A stretch of DNA of 64,000 nt, taken from positions 5,010,501 to 5,074,500 of the forward strand of contig CM052360.1 of the NCBI GenBank assembly GCA_028551475.1, given 5' to 3'. Below, one piece after another: positions 24,603-37,497 of the stretch. Made by a program: the position numbers and the translations under genes. Every line of letters begins with the position of its first letter. Position 1 is the first letter of the stretch. The notes beneath the pieces are model-generated. The model worked only from the letters and a program-made list of their open reading frames with translations, had not been told where the DNA came from and ran no database searches. This DNA comes from Casuarina equisetifolia (lineage: Eukaryota > Streptophyta > Magnoliopsida > Fagales > Casuarinaceae).

Positions 24603-24978
24603 TTTTTGGATAAGTAATCAAAAGGGCAGCCACATCACTTGTGGCTACCTTGTCAGCTAGACAACAACTAAAAAAGTAGCTGCTCATAGCTGTTGTAAAG
24701 GGTTCCACTATAACACCTACAACATGCACAGTAGCTACTTCAATAACTACTCAAGCGGCTATTGTGAGTCATCTTAAGCAGCAAGAGACGTGCAATGTGA
24801 GGAGACAAGACCTAAAGCTCACCGTTTTTTCTTCATTTTTCGCTTTAAATAGACATTGTATAAGAACAATTTTACTCACCACGAGATTAATCACCCATTT
24901 TGTAATAGCTTTGTATTAGGGTTTTCTTGCTTAATCAAATGAAATAAACTTTTACCCAATCTTTATAGCATTTTGACA
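24603..24978 (+). repeat. 3' LTR of copia element A
   Basis: Aligns with 5526-5832 from start to end (TTTTTGG for TGTTCGG at the start, TTTTGACA at the end). It contains sequence missing from the 5' copy, so the two LTRs have diverged by indels as well as substitutions. Confidence 0.88.
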
Positions 24979-27900
24979 TAAGTGTAGATGAATTAGTGCT
25001 TAAACTTCATAAACTACCATGCCATAATTAATAAACACTATTTTTCAAGCAATTTGTTATTACAAAATTTTGTTATCATACCAATGGTGATTTGAAAATA
25101 TGGTTACTTGGGAAAGCAATTCATGAGCATAGACATTTGCCTCAAGGAGTTCATAGAATTCATCAGGAGATATTTGCAACAATTCTGCAACTGTTTGACC
25201 GGTACACCAAGCAAAAATTTTTGCAGTCTCATCTGAAAGAGTGATTTTCAAATGGAAAGTACGTATAACTTCCGCATCACAGTCATAATGACAGACGCTG
25301 CATTCCACAACTCCACTAGGTCTCTTGTCAACAAAATGACCACAAACAGCGTGTGAAAACTTTGTATTAACATGACAATAAGCAATTTTGTCAAGCCACA
25401 CTCGACATATCTGTCCACAAGTTCAAGAAGAAAACAAAAATATTAGTTGATAAGGATAATGTCTTGAGGATAAAGGCAAGAAAACGGGAACAAAAAGTTG
25501 TAGTGACAAAATAAGGTACTTCAGTGGCGTAAACCTGCAACAGGATAGAATTTCCAATTTTCATGGGTATATGCCTCTACTAGGCGTGTGAGTAACTTAA
25601 GTAAGGCAATAAACATAAAACATATGAATGAAAAGCCAGGAGTGCATATAAATATTCTACTTCCTACAATGTTGGCTTATATATACCGGGACCTTTTGGC
25701 TCACAATAGAAGTCCTCAGAGAAGAAATAAGAGGGAAACGAAAGAATGTATCAAACTTGAAATTTCATTATCCAATAGGACTGACTTAGAGGTTCTTCAC
25801 AATTCAAACACACACATATATCCTTGTTTTAAATTTTGTAGTACTTGATCTCTAAGGTACTAGGATATAAATTGAAAAAAATCCTTACATACTTGGGCCC
25901 ACTTTACCCTTAAATAATTTGATTGTAAAAACATGCCATAGAAGTCTATTGCTCAAAGTCTTTTGCACCAAGTTTAATCTCCACCATTCCAATCAAATCA
26001 CAGCTGTTACTCTTTATTTATAAATCAACCACCGAGCAAAAACTTTGTTGAAGCAGTGTGATTTCACCAACCAACCAAAAAACATCCAGTTGTATGTCCC
26101 CAGGAACTTCCATGAATCTAGTAAACAATTCCTAAGAATCTCGTATAACTCTCAAGCTGAAGTTAACTAACCTTAAAGTTTTTTCTTTTGCTATCCACTA
26201 ATCATATGTTTGCATCAGACGTTAATCTTCCAACTTAAGTTGCATGTTGGGCGTGGGTGGCCAAATTTGCGTCCCAATAAACACTCAGAAAGCTAGTCAT
26301 AATATACAAATCTTAGTAGTGGCCAGACTTAAGACTGGTTATCTCTTCTGTCATTCTAATTAATATTTGAAGTACCCACTTATACTGTTAAAACTGATGA
26401 CAGTTCTTGATTAACTTGAAGCAACGAACAACTTAATATGAACTGTATACCAACACACAATAAGACAAGCATATATAGATTATGTTCTTCTATCTAAATT
26501 ATGAGCCAAAACCAAAAGTCATGAGAAACCAATACTTGTGTATGGCTAGTCAAGCTGGATAGATCGCGAAGGCTTGAAAATTCACATAGGCAAGAAGTGT
26601 TTAGCAATGCAGGAAGGCAATTGAGGTTGAAGAAAGAAGACCCAATATTATTCTCAAACCACAATGCTTCCAGGCTCTCAAGCGCACAAATAATCACGAT
26701 TAAATGTTACAATGGGACTCTATTACAAATACAGTCTATTGCAAATTGAACTAGAAAACCACACTAATCTAGGAAATAACTAACTATAATGAGTAATAAG
26801 TAACTAGAAAAAAGGATTCCAAGGTAAGACCCACCATTTTTGCTTTATCATAGAATATGTCAACCCAGAAATAAAAATTGTGTGACCGACGCTTAATCTT
26901 CCAAGTGACCTGAGAAATATGAGTTAGCTAATTAAACAAAGATAACATGTTAGATTCAAAATGGGGCAGAAAATGAATGTATGAAGGTTTCACAAAACAA
27001 ATTTTACCAAGACTTGGAAAAGTGTAGCTTTGCCCAAATTGCCCCAGTGTTATCTTCAATTCTCAGAGAGAAAATAGTCTCCAGGACATCTTTTTCTTTG
27101 ATAATATCTGTAACAATACCTTAGAGGCTGATGCCACTCATCTTGTCCCGAAGGTCTGTCACAAACGACTGCAAATTTTTTCACAAGTGAGAAAATATAT
27201 AGTAGTAAACCACAAAGATACGTAAAGACGAACCTTAAATTCAATCTTGAACAAGAACACGAGATTCAAACTTTTCTGTAGAACACAATTGTGAAAGATA
27301 CATGTAGCCAATTTCTTGTATGCCACATGATTGGTTGGCAAGGAGATACAAGGAGGAAAAGATTCAGATGATTGCATAAAGCAACTCCACGTTGATGTAT
27401 CCTAACAGCATGTAACTATAGCATGTTGAGCTTGGAAGAGTATGCGTGTCTGCCAAGTAGTCAACAATTGCCTCTTGTGTTTAGGCAAAAGGGTATGCGC
27501 CTTATTAACAAAAACTGCTTTTGGTGTAGTGGAAGTGTCCAAAGATCTTAACAAGTAGTATAAAAGTAGGTCGTAAGTTCAACTCTTACTGTCAACAAAT
27601 TGTTGTGGGAGGGAGTGAAGGGAATTGTTGGCCTTGGCAGCGTGTCTATGCGTGTCTATGCGCGTGTTTGCCAAGTGGCTAGCAAACCTACAAACACTAC
27701 TGCTAAGGGGGTTTAAGGAATGACGTATGGGCCTTAGAAAGAACAATTCTTTTAATGTAGTAGTGGCACCCAAGGTTCTAACATAAGACCCAAAGATGCT
27801 CCATTCTTAGCTGGCATACCAAAGGCTTGCGGAAAAAATGGAAAACAGAAGTGAATCCACACAGATACTGACAATTACAAGTCCTCAGATAAGGAATGGG

Positions 27901-30900
27901 AGGAAATGTCCAGCCAGAAAACAACTAGAAAACAAAAGTAGAAGATTGACTCCAGAGAGATAAGGAGAGCTTTACGTAATATCAGATGATTACTGATCTG
28001 CAATGACGACAATAGTCCACAGGTTATGTCTTGGGAAGGTACGGAAAAAGCTAGAATATTAAACTGATATCATGGTTGCACCTGTAGCTTAAAGATAAAT
28101 CCATGCTCAAACACATCAATGGTAGATCACCTTAAAAGCATAGGCTTAGTAGCTTCTTAGAGAAACGAAATTAAAATGAACCACAACTAAATAGCATGGA
28201 AGAGAGCAAGGAAGCGTAACGGAAGGGAAACTCACTCGAAAGGGGTAATTACTGAAGTCAATGGAGCCTTGTGAATCACAGGGCAAGAGAACTTGAGAAA
28301 CTTTAGAATCCTGACTAGAATCCAGCGAATTCAGCAGCCTTGGTGCTTGATACTCATTTTGTGTCAATGCTACAGACAACTGTGTAACATAAAATAAGAT
28401 GAATATCATAAAAAAGATAGCGTATGTTCAACTAGAGCCCATGACTTACTTGATCCTCATGTTGGATGGAAGGAACCAAAAATAATTGGGTTGCACTACC
28501 ATATTCAAGGCAAAATTCTTCACTTGTTCCAATGGCGCACTCTATCGAACTTGAAATATATGGTCTATCCAGTGCAAGCATACTTCCAACACTGAAAAGG
28601 AGTTGACTTACAAACATATATGGGAAAAAGGAGATAAGAAATGAGCAATCCTATCGAAAAATTTATCTGAAAAGATTAGCAAGGATAATCTGGTCACCCC
28701 ACAAGAGAAACTTTAACTTGACACCTTAATTATCAACAAGACTAATTTGCTTCCTCTGTAACCTACCAAGCGTTCCCTGAATTTCTAATGGCCCAATAGA
28801 TTCAATCCTACAGGTAAAAGAACATAGAAGGTAAGGAAAAAAAGGAACTTTTGGAAGTTTTCAATAGACTCACATCGTATACATATGTTTGAGAAAATTA
28901 GCATGCGGTTGACCTTCTAAGAAGTAAAAGGACATCTATGTACCAAAATCTTACCGGGCATATAATGAAAAAGAAACCCCTCTGTTGACTGCATCAAAAG
29001 AGATGGAAGAGAAGGAATATGAACAAAACTGCGCTCCTAGCAGCATTGCATCATCATCTTCCTCCTAAATTAAGATAGTGAGAATGTGACAGCAGAAGTG
29101 GGAAAGAAAATCCCAGACAATTTTCTTCTTTTCCGTAGGGAAACTAAGATCAAAAGCTAGGATCTGTCCTTAAAAGCTGGGCCTTCTCAAAAGTGAGTTT
29201 CAATTTGAAAATTTGAATGGAGCCAAACCCAAAGAGGAAAAGGGGGTAGATGATACTCCATGATTACCTCATCTAATAATATCACTAGATATTCAGTTGG
29301 CAGAAGTCATGGACGACCACACCCTTTAGACGCAGTCCGAAGATAACATCCACGGTGAGGAAAATCTCCCTTCCTTTCTTCAGAACCCCATTCCGAGGAT
29401 TCACCAAATCATAGTATCTGCTAGAGACAAAATCTATTCTTTAACATATAAAATTTAAGTGGACATAAAACTGACATAAATGAAGCAAAGCAATCATGAC
29501 CATTAGTCAACCAAAGAAATCAAAATCCATGTTGTTGCTTTTCAAACACATTGCACATTCAATGAACAATCAAGATATAATGGTAAGAATTATGCTCCCC
29601 CAATTCATGGATACCCTTCCAAAAATTGGCATCAATTATTCAGCTATAATTTATAAATTGAATACATCCATAAACCATCTTCCGTAGTCAATGAAATATG
29701 GCAGTCTGGTATATCCCAAACTATAACTCTAAAATGCTCAACTTGAAACCAACAGAGGTCTAAATATCATATCTTGTTAGAAATGTTTACCTAAATTTTT
29801 GAAGAAGAAAAGTTTCCCCTTAAATACAACAAAATATAATAGGCATTATTGATAGGTCTAGAAGAATAAATTTTACAATTAATTTACTGCATTTCATTTC
29901 TTTTTCCTCATCACTAAACTAAACAACTTTAAAATATAGAGTGCGTTCAAATGCATCTACAGACAAATTAATATCAGCTTCACACTCAGAAGCTCAACAT
30001 GCTCATTTGACTTCCTCACAAGCAAATAAATGATGAATAAGTAACAGGAGCAAAGCACTAAAACAAAGAAACATAATTGTACGTGGAACAACTCTTAGAT
30101 ACATGAACTGAAGTTAGATAAAGATGTCAATGGTGAGATACTTATCTAAAACTCTAATTAGAATATTTCCATTATGAGAATTACTTTCCTTATTGAAAAC
30201 CAAATTGCCTCTTAAAGTACATCCTCATGTAAAGCAAAGAGTAAAATGTAAGACCAATTGTGGATGCAATATTTTTCAGTAGTTTACCTGCGTTGAAGAT
30301 AAAGATCAATGGTATTAAAGCTTTGAAAATCTCCCAAAGTAAGCATGTAGATGTTTGTCCCTGAAAAAAAATACATGTAATAATAATAGAGGAAAAAAAA
30401 AACCATTAAGATGAGATATCAGAATACAAGTTTCATAACAGCATTAAAATAAGAATAATAAGCTAAAACCTCAAAATAAAAAAGACTTTGATTGGTGAAA
30501 CTTTGAATACAAATGTACCATTGTGGTCCATATATATACTTATAGTTAGATGAACTTCCGAATCTAGGTACCTAGGAGAGTAAAAGCATCAAGGATAACA
30601 ATTTCCAAAACACTAGTTAAGGATAGATAATTTTTCTCATATATAGAATCGACAGAAATGGTGTTTGGAAGCTTTGTTCTTCTATGTTTCTTCCTCAATT
30701 GAATCATACATTCCAGCACTCTCTTTGGACATCCACCCCTCTGCTGCTCATTCCAAGCCTTCAAACAAAACCAGAACAACAAAAGAGTACGTGAAAGATA
30801 GCTTTATGGGTGCAAACACAGGCTGACTTGACTAAGACTTCCATTTTCTGAACAATTCAAAGTTGAGAGTCACTGTTTCCAACATTTTTTCTTGTCCTGA

Positions 30901-31176
30901 ATTTTTATAGGCGTCAAACACAGAACAAAAAGTCAGAAAAAGTTGATCTTACCATACCTGAAAGAGATCGGAGAAAAGAATTGCAGCAGTGACTGAGTAG
31001 GCAATGCAAGTCTTAAGGATCCGAGATGCAATCCAGCTCCACCCAAGCCCACAAACCTCCACTCTGTTAGCTTTGAGATCATGATCATCTTCTTCCTCAG
31101 GCAAGAGCACAAACCTTGCGTAATCAATGAATGCAAGAAATGGATCTCCCTCTGCCTGTGGTTGATCTATGTCCAT

Positions 31177-32816
31177 AACTGAGACTCCCTCAGTACCACT
31201 AGCATATTTTCCGAGATAAAAACAGTTTTAATAACAAAGATTAGGTTGAAAAACTAGAAGACTGAACGTTCGCGAGACAGCATGATTTGAATGTGGGAGC
31301 AAAGCAGATACAGCTGTGTTTAAACAAGGAGATCGTTAGCACTACTGCTTTGGGCTGGCTATCTCGGGCCCAAAGCCACTAGGGTTAAATGAATGCAAAC
31401 CGTTTCCATCAAGGTAGACATCCATCCACCACATATAACATATTAACTCAGTAAAATCTCTCCAACTAGAAGCCAAAGCTCTACAAATGTTTACAAACAT
31501 AACAAGCTACAAAATCAGATCTCTGAAAGACTATTGATGCAATTTTATCTCCAAACAAGGCCCAGGCTACCACAAAACAGTACCTATTGTCACAACATCG
31601 CATGAACAGAAATGATAGTAGCAAATATGCATATAACAGTGGTGGTGGTAGTTAAGGAATTCCTCTCACAGATTAAAGCCATTAATTCGAAATAACAGCA
31701 ACCCAGTGACAAGCCCCAAATTTCACTAAAGCAGGACATTGTTCATCTCAGTTCGTCAAACGATCAAGGTATGGCTACTATCATTATTAAACACCCCAAG
31801 CCAAACCGCGTAATTCCGCGTTAGCAATTTGACAATGGAATGACAAAAGGACAGAAAAAAATATCGCGCATAGCCAAACCTAACATATTCATTTCTTTGT
31901 TTCGGGCCAAATTGTTTAAATTAAGCAGAAACATTCTCACGAAGATTAAGTTCGATCTCATACCGGGATGGTTCCGATATGGCGGAAAATCGAGATGATC
32001 ACGTCGGGCTATAAAGTTTGCAGTCGCTGGAGAGCTTCCAGTGAGCTCCAACGGGGATAAGAACGTGAATCAGTCGAGGCAGTCTGGCAAGGATTAGCTG
32101 GGGATGGGCTTCAAACATAAAGCGGTGCGGCTTTCTAGATGCCGGGGATTTCGGGGTTTCGGCACCATTTTTTGAAATTTGGCTCCTAGATTTTTATTGT
32201 TTTCCCTTTTTTATATTCCATTTATTCGATCTTGGGACGTAGCAAAATGTTGAACCTTAAAATAGTTCTTGTAATTGTTTACATACACAAAAACACTTTT
32301 GAACTTCGGCAATTATAAAATTTGTGTTTATTAATTGTTATTACGACATATTATAAAAGGCTTATTCAATGTAAACCTTAAAAAAAAAATAACTAAAAAA
32401 GTTTTTTTTCATGAGTAATAATAAGGTTTTCTAATTATTTGTCTTTTTCCTTAACTCTTGAATATCTTATTTTTATTCATAGAAAGCTTATGATACATTC
32501 ATTTGATGAATGTATCATAAATATATATAAGATAAAAGTCTTACATCAAAAACCAAAATTCTTGAAATAAAACTAAAAATTTACATCAACTTTCATATAA
32601 GCAATACTCGCTATCAAATACTATCATTTTAGTTACACAAATGTTATCTAATCCACGTGCGTTAGCGGGTGTATAACTACTCAATAACAACGATTTTGCT
32701 TTGCAAAGACAAACACTTTAGTACCTAACACTGCCTCGGTCCCTCAAGTGGCACCTAAAGTGATCAAACAAGGAATATTCATTCAAATAAAAGGAAAATG
32801 GACTAACGCAATTCCA
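31177..32816. other. Upstream region of the OB-fold gene and intergenic AT-rich spacer
   Basis: 31177-32150 is probably the 5' untranslated/promoter part of the OB-fold gene: moderate base composition and no coding frame that I trust. 32150-32816 is AT-rich, with a perfect 14-bp-arm inverted repeat at 32489-32519. The 3' end of PRD1 begins at 32817. Confidence 0.5.
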
Positions 32817-35800
32817 TTAGCTGTCATCCTCCCTTGTTATGGCCCTAAGAAGCAACTCTAACTCTTCTAGCATCCTCCTTTTCCCCGCATGTAACCTCTT
32901 GGAATCCATATCTAGAGATGACTTGGATGATATCAAGTAAATGAGATATGAACAAACCTCTGCCCTATCATCTGGGGAAGGAATTATCTTCTTCACATAC
33001 TCATCCACCATTTCATCTTGTATATTCTCAGCACAAATACACTCTCTGCAAGTCTGTGATATCAACAACATTAATGGTAAATCCTAAGAGTTGTTCCATC
33101 ATCTTTCTTTTTCATATACCGCCTTTAATTGCCTTTAGCTTCTAATGTCAAGTGGTTGTAACGACTTTTACATTCTGATGGCAGTTAGTGAGAAAATAAT
33201 GATGCTAAACCAATTTTGGCTGATAATGAACCAACCGTTGTGCATGTGAAATGATTATAAAACAAAAAAACTAGTCCTCTTGTTTCGTTGCTAATTGACT
33301 AGTGCATTCTGAACCAACAAGGCAACCTAGAGAAAAGCATGATAGAAAGCAAGGAGTTTTAACCTGGAGGATGCGATTCATATTAGCAATTTGTTTGGGC
33401 TTCAGGAACTGAGAATCCACTTGCTCTTTAATCAAAAGTACCAACACTGTACTAAGATTACTAGGTACAAGGTTTTCAATTACGCAAGATATGCAAGTCT
33501 CATCAAACACAGCTCTCATCCACCCAGGACCCTTCTGGAGTTTCAGTGATTCCACAGCTATATGAATTGCAGGTTTGTGATGATCAATGAAAGATTTTGA
33601 CGCTAAAGATGGAGCTACCAAAGACATTGCCAGCTCTTCTACAATCAGCCTACACCAACTGCTCTTTCCAATCATTGTTACCTCTTGCATATCCAGCTTT
33701 TCCCACCCCAAAACTACTGATAGGCATATGCTACAGTTCATAGCCACTCTGAGGTCGCTGTAAAAAACCAACCCTTCTAATACAGAAATCACAGCCATGG
33801 GGTTACCGGTTGTGCCTTCAAATTCCAAGGCGCTTATTGCTTAACTGGTCTGTCAATCGGGTAAGCAATTCTAACAGACTGTAGGAAGTAACAAGCTTTA
33901 CTTGTGAAGGACCAAAATGCATGAGCCTACATAGGTCATGCCAGTGGATGCCAATGAAGGATGGTGGTTGCATCTTATTTGGTGGATCAAAGAAATTTTG
34001 CCAATCAACAAACCCTGGAAGAACTGTTGGCAAACTGGACGGTCCAAAAAAACAAGTAAACATCAAAAACTTAAATCATAGTACTATATTTAATGGGTGG
34101 CACTGACCTTCTTAAAGAGAAGTAATTTAGTAAAAGTAAAAATATCAAAGTTTCTCCTTTGCTTGTTCCCTCATCATGGTCCACCAAAGTAGGCCCCTTT
34201 AAGCAGAAAGTACGAACTGTGTTGTTGATTGCAGCGACAAGAGAAGAATTAAAAACAATAGTTTTTGAAACTTCTATGAGTGCTTCATTGGTTGAATGGT
34301 GCAAAACCAGGGAAAGGATTCCGATCACCATGAGAGTTTCATGATTCCACCCATCTGCAGCCTCCAAGGGATTACAGTAATTCATCAACTGCAAATAAAA
34401 TAAACTATTAAGCTTACATCCTAGAACTGCGATAAAGATAGAGATGGTCGGGGTTAAATTAATCACCTTCATAATCACTGCAAACCAATTTTCATCATCA
34501 TTAAGAATCTCAAGTTGCACCAGACTCAGAATGTTATAGGTCAAAATCAAGGCGGCCGATAACATCTGTGGGGAATATATATGACTTGAGTCATAAAGAG
34601 TGTAAATTGCCTTCCCTAAGCCATATAAACATAATTGTTCTGAAGCAGCTGGAGCGATTTTGATAATGGTTTCTATGATATTAAACACTGAAATCATGTC
34701 ATGTTCTTGGTCCTCATCCTTCACAAGCTCTGTTAGCAAGCATACAATGATTGTTGCTCCATAGTTACCTCCAGCTGCTACCAGCTCTGCAATTGCTTGA
34801 ACATATGGAACTTCATCATTTCTTACATGGACAATGGTGTCAGTCCCATTTAAGCCATTGCTTCTGCAGAATCTCAATATTTGATTCGACAATTGCTTGC
34901 TGATATTCTTTTGTTGAAACAACCATTTTAATGATACCAAGTGAATTCTTGCAGAAGGCCAATTGCATTCATTTTCAGTCAGCAGCTGGAAAAGGATCCC
35001 TTCAGCTTTCAAACTGTAGGGGATTTGATAGCCCATTTCAACAAGACCCCTAAAAAGACCATAAAGAGTCACCAGTCGCATAACTGCAAGTGAATCAGCA
35101 GTCTTGGATTGTAAGTCACTCCAATTGACAAGAAGATACTGCTTGAGAGAAGCTAAAACCGGCTTCTCATCTGCAAGCCTGAAGACGATCGTCAAGATAA
35201 GGGGTAAGAAATATGATAAGCACACTATCAAACAGAGTAATACGGCAGATATGAAACCATGAGCTCAGTTACCTTTCGTCATATAAAGAACTGGTGTATA
35301 GTATCAGCAAAATGGCAGACTGACAAGACAACTCAAGATTGCGAAAGGCCTTTTGCCCAGGTAAAAACAACAAGTCTGTGGGATCGGATGGCAAATATAA
35401 AGCAGCATCTTTAATAGGTAGCCCAGAGTCATCTCCAAGAAGTACATCAACAAGTGAACTGAGCATCAGATATACTCTGAATTTCATTTTTTCTGTTGGA
35501 TATAAACCTAGACATTCAAACGGGAAACTGAACCAAGATGATGAAACCAGGGTCTTAGCAAGTTCAATGGCTTGGATATCAGAATTGTGAAGCAGTATGG
35601 AATGAAAAGTTTCCAGCACCCCAGGGATGATGTTTTCTTCCATTTCATTGACAGCCGAGAGAACCCAAGGCAACAAATATGTTCTGCATATATCTACCAC
35701 ACACTTTTGCAGTTCCATGTTCCTGGAATCACTTAAGCCTTCTTCATGACCATATAGATATGCCTCTTTAAGTAGGTACAAGGAATGCAAGAGTTGTATG

Positions 35801-36937
35801 GGATATTTTTCAGAGATATCTAGCCAGCCTACAATGGCATATTTTGATGCTTCTTGAACTAGTCTTGCCAGATTTAGAGTCCCCTGACATGATGAAAGCT
35901 TCACAAGAGCTATGAAGATTGAGCAGACCATTATAAATGTTTCAGAGAGCATCCCCATCTGCCCTTCAGTATGCGTTTTAAGCATTCTAGTGAAAACAAG
36001 AGCTAAAACCTCTATTTGAGAAGCAGATAACATCCCAGGGTAGTCAGAAACACAGTTCCATATGAGCTTTAGAGTATGACTTTGAACAGGATGAAAAGGA
36101 ACTTCAGCTACGTAACTTACCACTGGAATCAGAGGTGCAAACCCAACAAAAAGCCTTTGTTTGAAAGCTTGCTGAGCCGATGATAAAAGATCAAGTACCT
36201 GAATGCAAGAGTTGACAACTGGATCCTTACATTCTGCTCATCAATAGACAGAGTTCATTAGCACAAAATTAGAGTTTGCACTAGAAGGAACTTTAGCTTT
36301 CGAATTCAAGAAGTAATTGAGATTTCAGCATATAATTGAACAAGGATCACATACACTAATCCCATAACCATAGTTTTAGCAAATAACAAAATCAGAATGA
36401 TTTTTCCTCGCACACAACTTTATGATGAGAGAAATTGAGGCAAGTTAGATTGGTCCAATGCAAAATTTTCCAGTAACTGCAACATAAATGTGATTTGCCA
36501 ATTATGCACCCTATATCAGAGGTGGCATCTATGGTTTCTCATGGCTAGTCTGATAGCTTATGTTGAACGTGAAAGAGAGTACTTTTCTTTTTTCTTTCAC
36601 TGATATCCAGAGCAAGTTTGTTTACCTGATAACCTAAGTATTTCAAATACGTAGTCAGCAATGTTTTCTTCTATCAGGACCTGGATCTGATGTCTTGAGG
36701 CACCTTCGCAAGACAAATAATGAAAGAGTAGACGAAGTGAGCTCTGTTGAACTTCACTGTTAGAGGAAAGCAATGGACCTTTAATGGCCTCAGCAAAGGC
36801 GGCACTTAACGAAGGCCCATCTTTACCATCTTCTGCTGTTTGAACGAAGTTATCGGCCTCGCATGAATCCATAGTGTTTATGTCATTTACATTCACATCA
36901 GCTAAAAATCCTCGCTGAGACAAGATAGTCAGGAGTG
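32817..36937 (-). pseudogene. PRD1: PRD1-like gene (meiotic double-strand-break protein), 5' truncated and frameshifted
   Basis: Six minus-strand exons follow the order of plant PUTATIVE RECOMBINATION INITIATION DEFECT 1: 36937-36626 (ALLTILSQRGF, EAIKGPLLSS), 36233-35273, 35178-34467, 34388-34108, 34034-33364 and 33053-32817 (stop TAA). All junctions have usable GT-AG sites and compatible phases. They encode about 1050 residues; the Arabidopsis protein is about 1330, and the first about 215 residues are not found before unrelated sequence starts near 37060. PRD1 is the plant Mei1-like factor needed to form meiotic double-strand breaks. In the 34034-33364 exon the frame must change between 33818 and 33843 (TDQLSNK in one frame, MAVISVLEGLVF in another). 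This is a small indel that would cut off the last third, so the copy is probably a pseudogene; the start could also lie beyond the window. Confidence 0.82.
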
Positions 36938-37059
36938 CTACCAAGCATAGGTGAAAAGTTGTTAGTTGAAAGAAGATGAAGATGAGATGATGGTGACAAA
37001 AAACAAAGTGCATCTGGACGACTGGGCTTGTTATCTTCCGGCAGACATGCATATAGCAG

Positions 37060-37490
37060 TGTACTATTTGACAAATCTCATCTTATAGTCGAGCCAAGAT
37101 GCAGACGGTCTTAGGTGCCCACAGTTTTTCCAGAGTAGGAACAATTTATTTCACTTAGTATTGAGAAAACAGAATATTTCACGATCAAGTTTATATAAAC
37201 ATATTGTGCTCTGACGTATGTAATCATTGCATGCTTTCAGCCTTTATATTCCTCTTTACAATACTGTCACTTACATTAAAGAAAGCAAAATATGTCCTTG
37301 CATCTAACTGAAATGGCCATTTTCATAGAACGATTAAAAGTTCAAAGGGGGAAAGAACCGTGCCTAATCATAGGAATCAGTCTTCTTGCATACTATTATC
37401 TACCGCTAATGATTCTCAAAATCCAAGGGAGGATTCACAAAATGGAGTCTGAAAATGGGGAGCCCGGGTCTATCCTACGGTAGGGGTGAT
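37060..37490. other. Spacer between PRD1 and the coiled-coil gene
   Basis: No supported gene. AT-rich, with a short plus-strand frame (37292-37483) without recognisable features. The break between PRD1 and foreign sequence must lie in or near here. Confidence 0.4.
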
Positions 37491-37497
37491 AAAGTGT

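Larger units (their letters stand above)
5526..24978 (+). mobile_element. Copia element A (Ty1/copia LTR retrotransposon), outermost of a three-deep nest
   Basis: 5' LTR 5526-5832 (307 bp) and 3' LTR 24603-24978 (376 bp) share start and end sequence. The target duplication is caagt (5521-5525) and taagt (24979-24983). The primer-binding site tggtatca starts at 5833, and a polypurine run (aagggggga) sits just before 24603. The interior is a decayed gag-pol in the usual copia order: gag, protease, integrase, reverse transcriptase, RNase H. It is interrupted at 10093/23782 by element B. Without B the element would be about 5.8 kb. The 3' LTR has about 33 bp (near 24930-24962) that the 5' LTR lacks. 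Many stops and frameshifts make it inactive. Confidence 0.9.
5215..31176 (-). pseudogene. Cdc24-like OB-fold nucleic-acid-binding protein gene, decayed and split by nested retrotransposons
   Basis: Fourteen exons read downward on the minus strand: 31176-30958 (ATG start, MDIDQPQAEGDPFLAF), 30758-30572, 30360-30288, 29417-29268, 29064-28955, 28807-28667, 28591-28450, 28379-28236, 27168-27008, 26909-26835, about 26676-26536, a 15-nt microexon 25534-25520, 25410-25141, and the last at 5370-5215. The wording (GWSWIASRILKTC; ECSVCHYDCD followed by FHLKITL..AKIFAWC) fits the plant Cdc24 OB-domain family. The penultimate exon resembles the zinc-ribbon OB fold of RPA70. Such proteins bind single-stranded DNA in replication or meiosis; that role is inferred from the family. 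Damage: a one-base frameshift near 29350 followed by a stop, in-frame stops near 28750 and 27122, a donor changed to AT after the 28807 exon, a GC donor at 25140, and an early stop at 5215. A 19.5-kb nest of elements fills the last intron. Confidence 0.7.
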
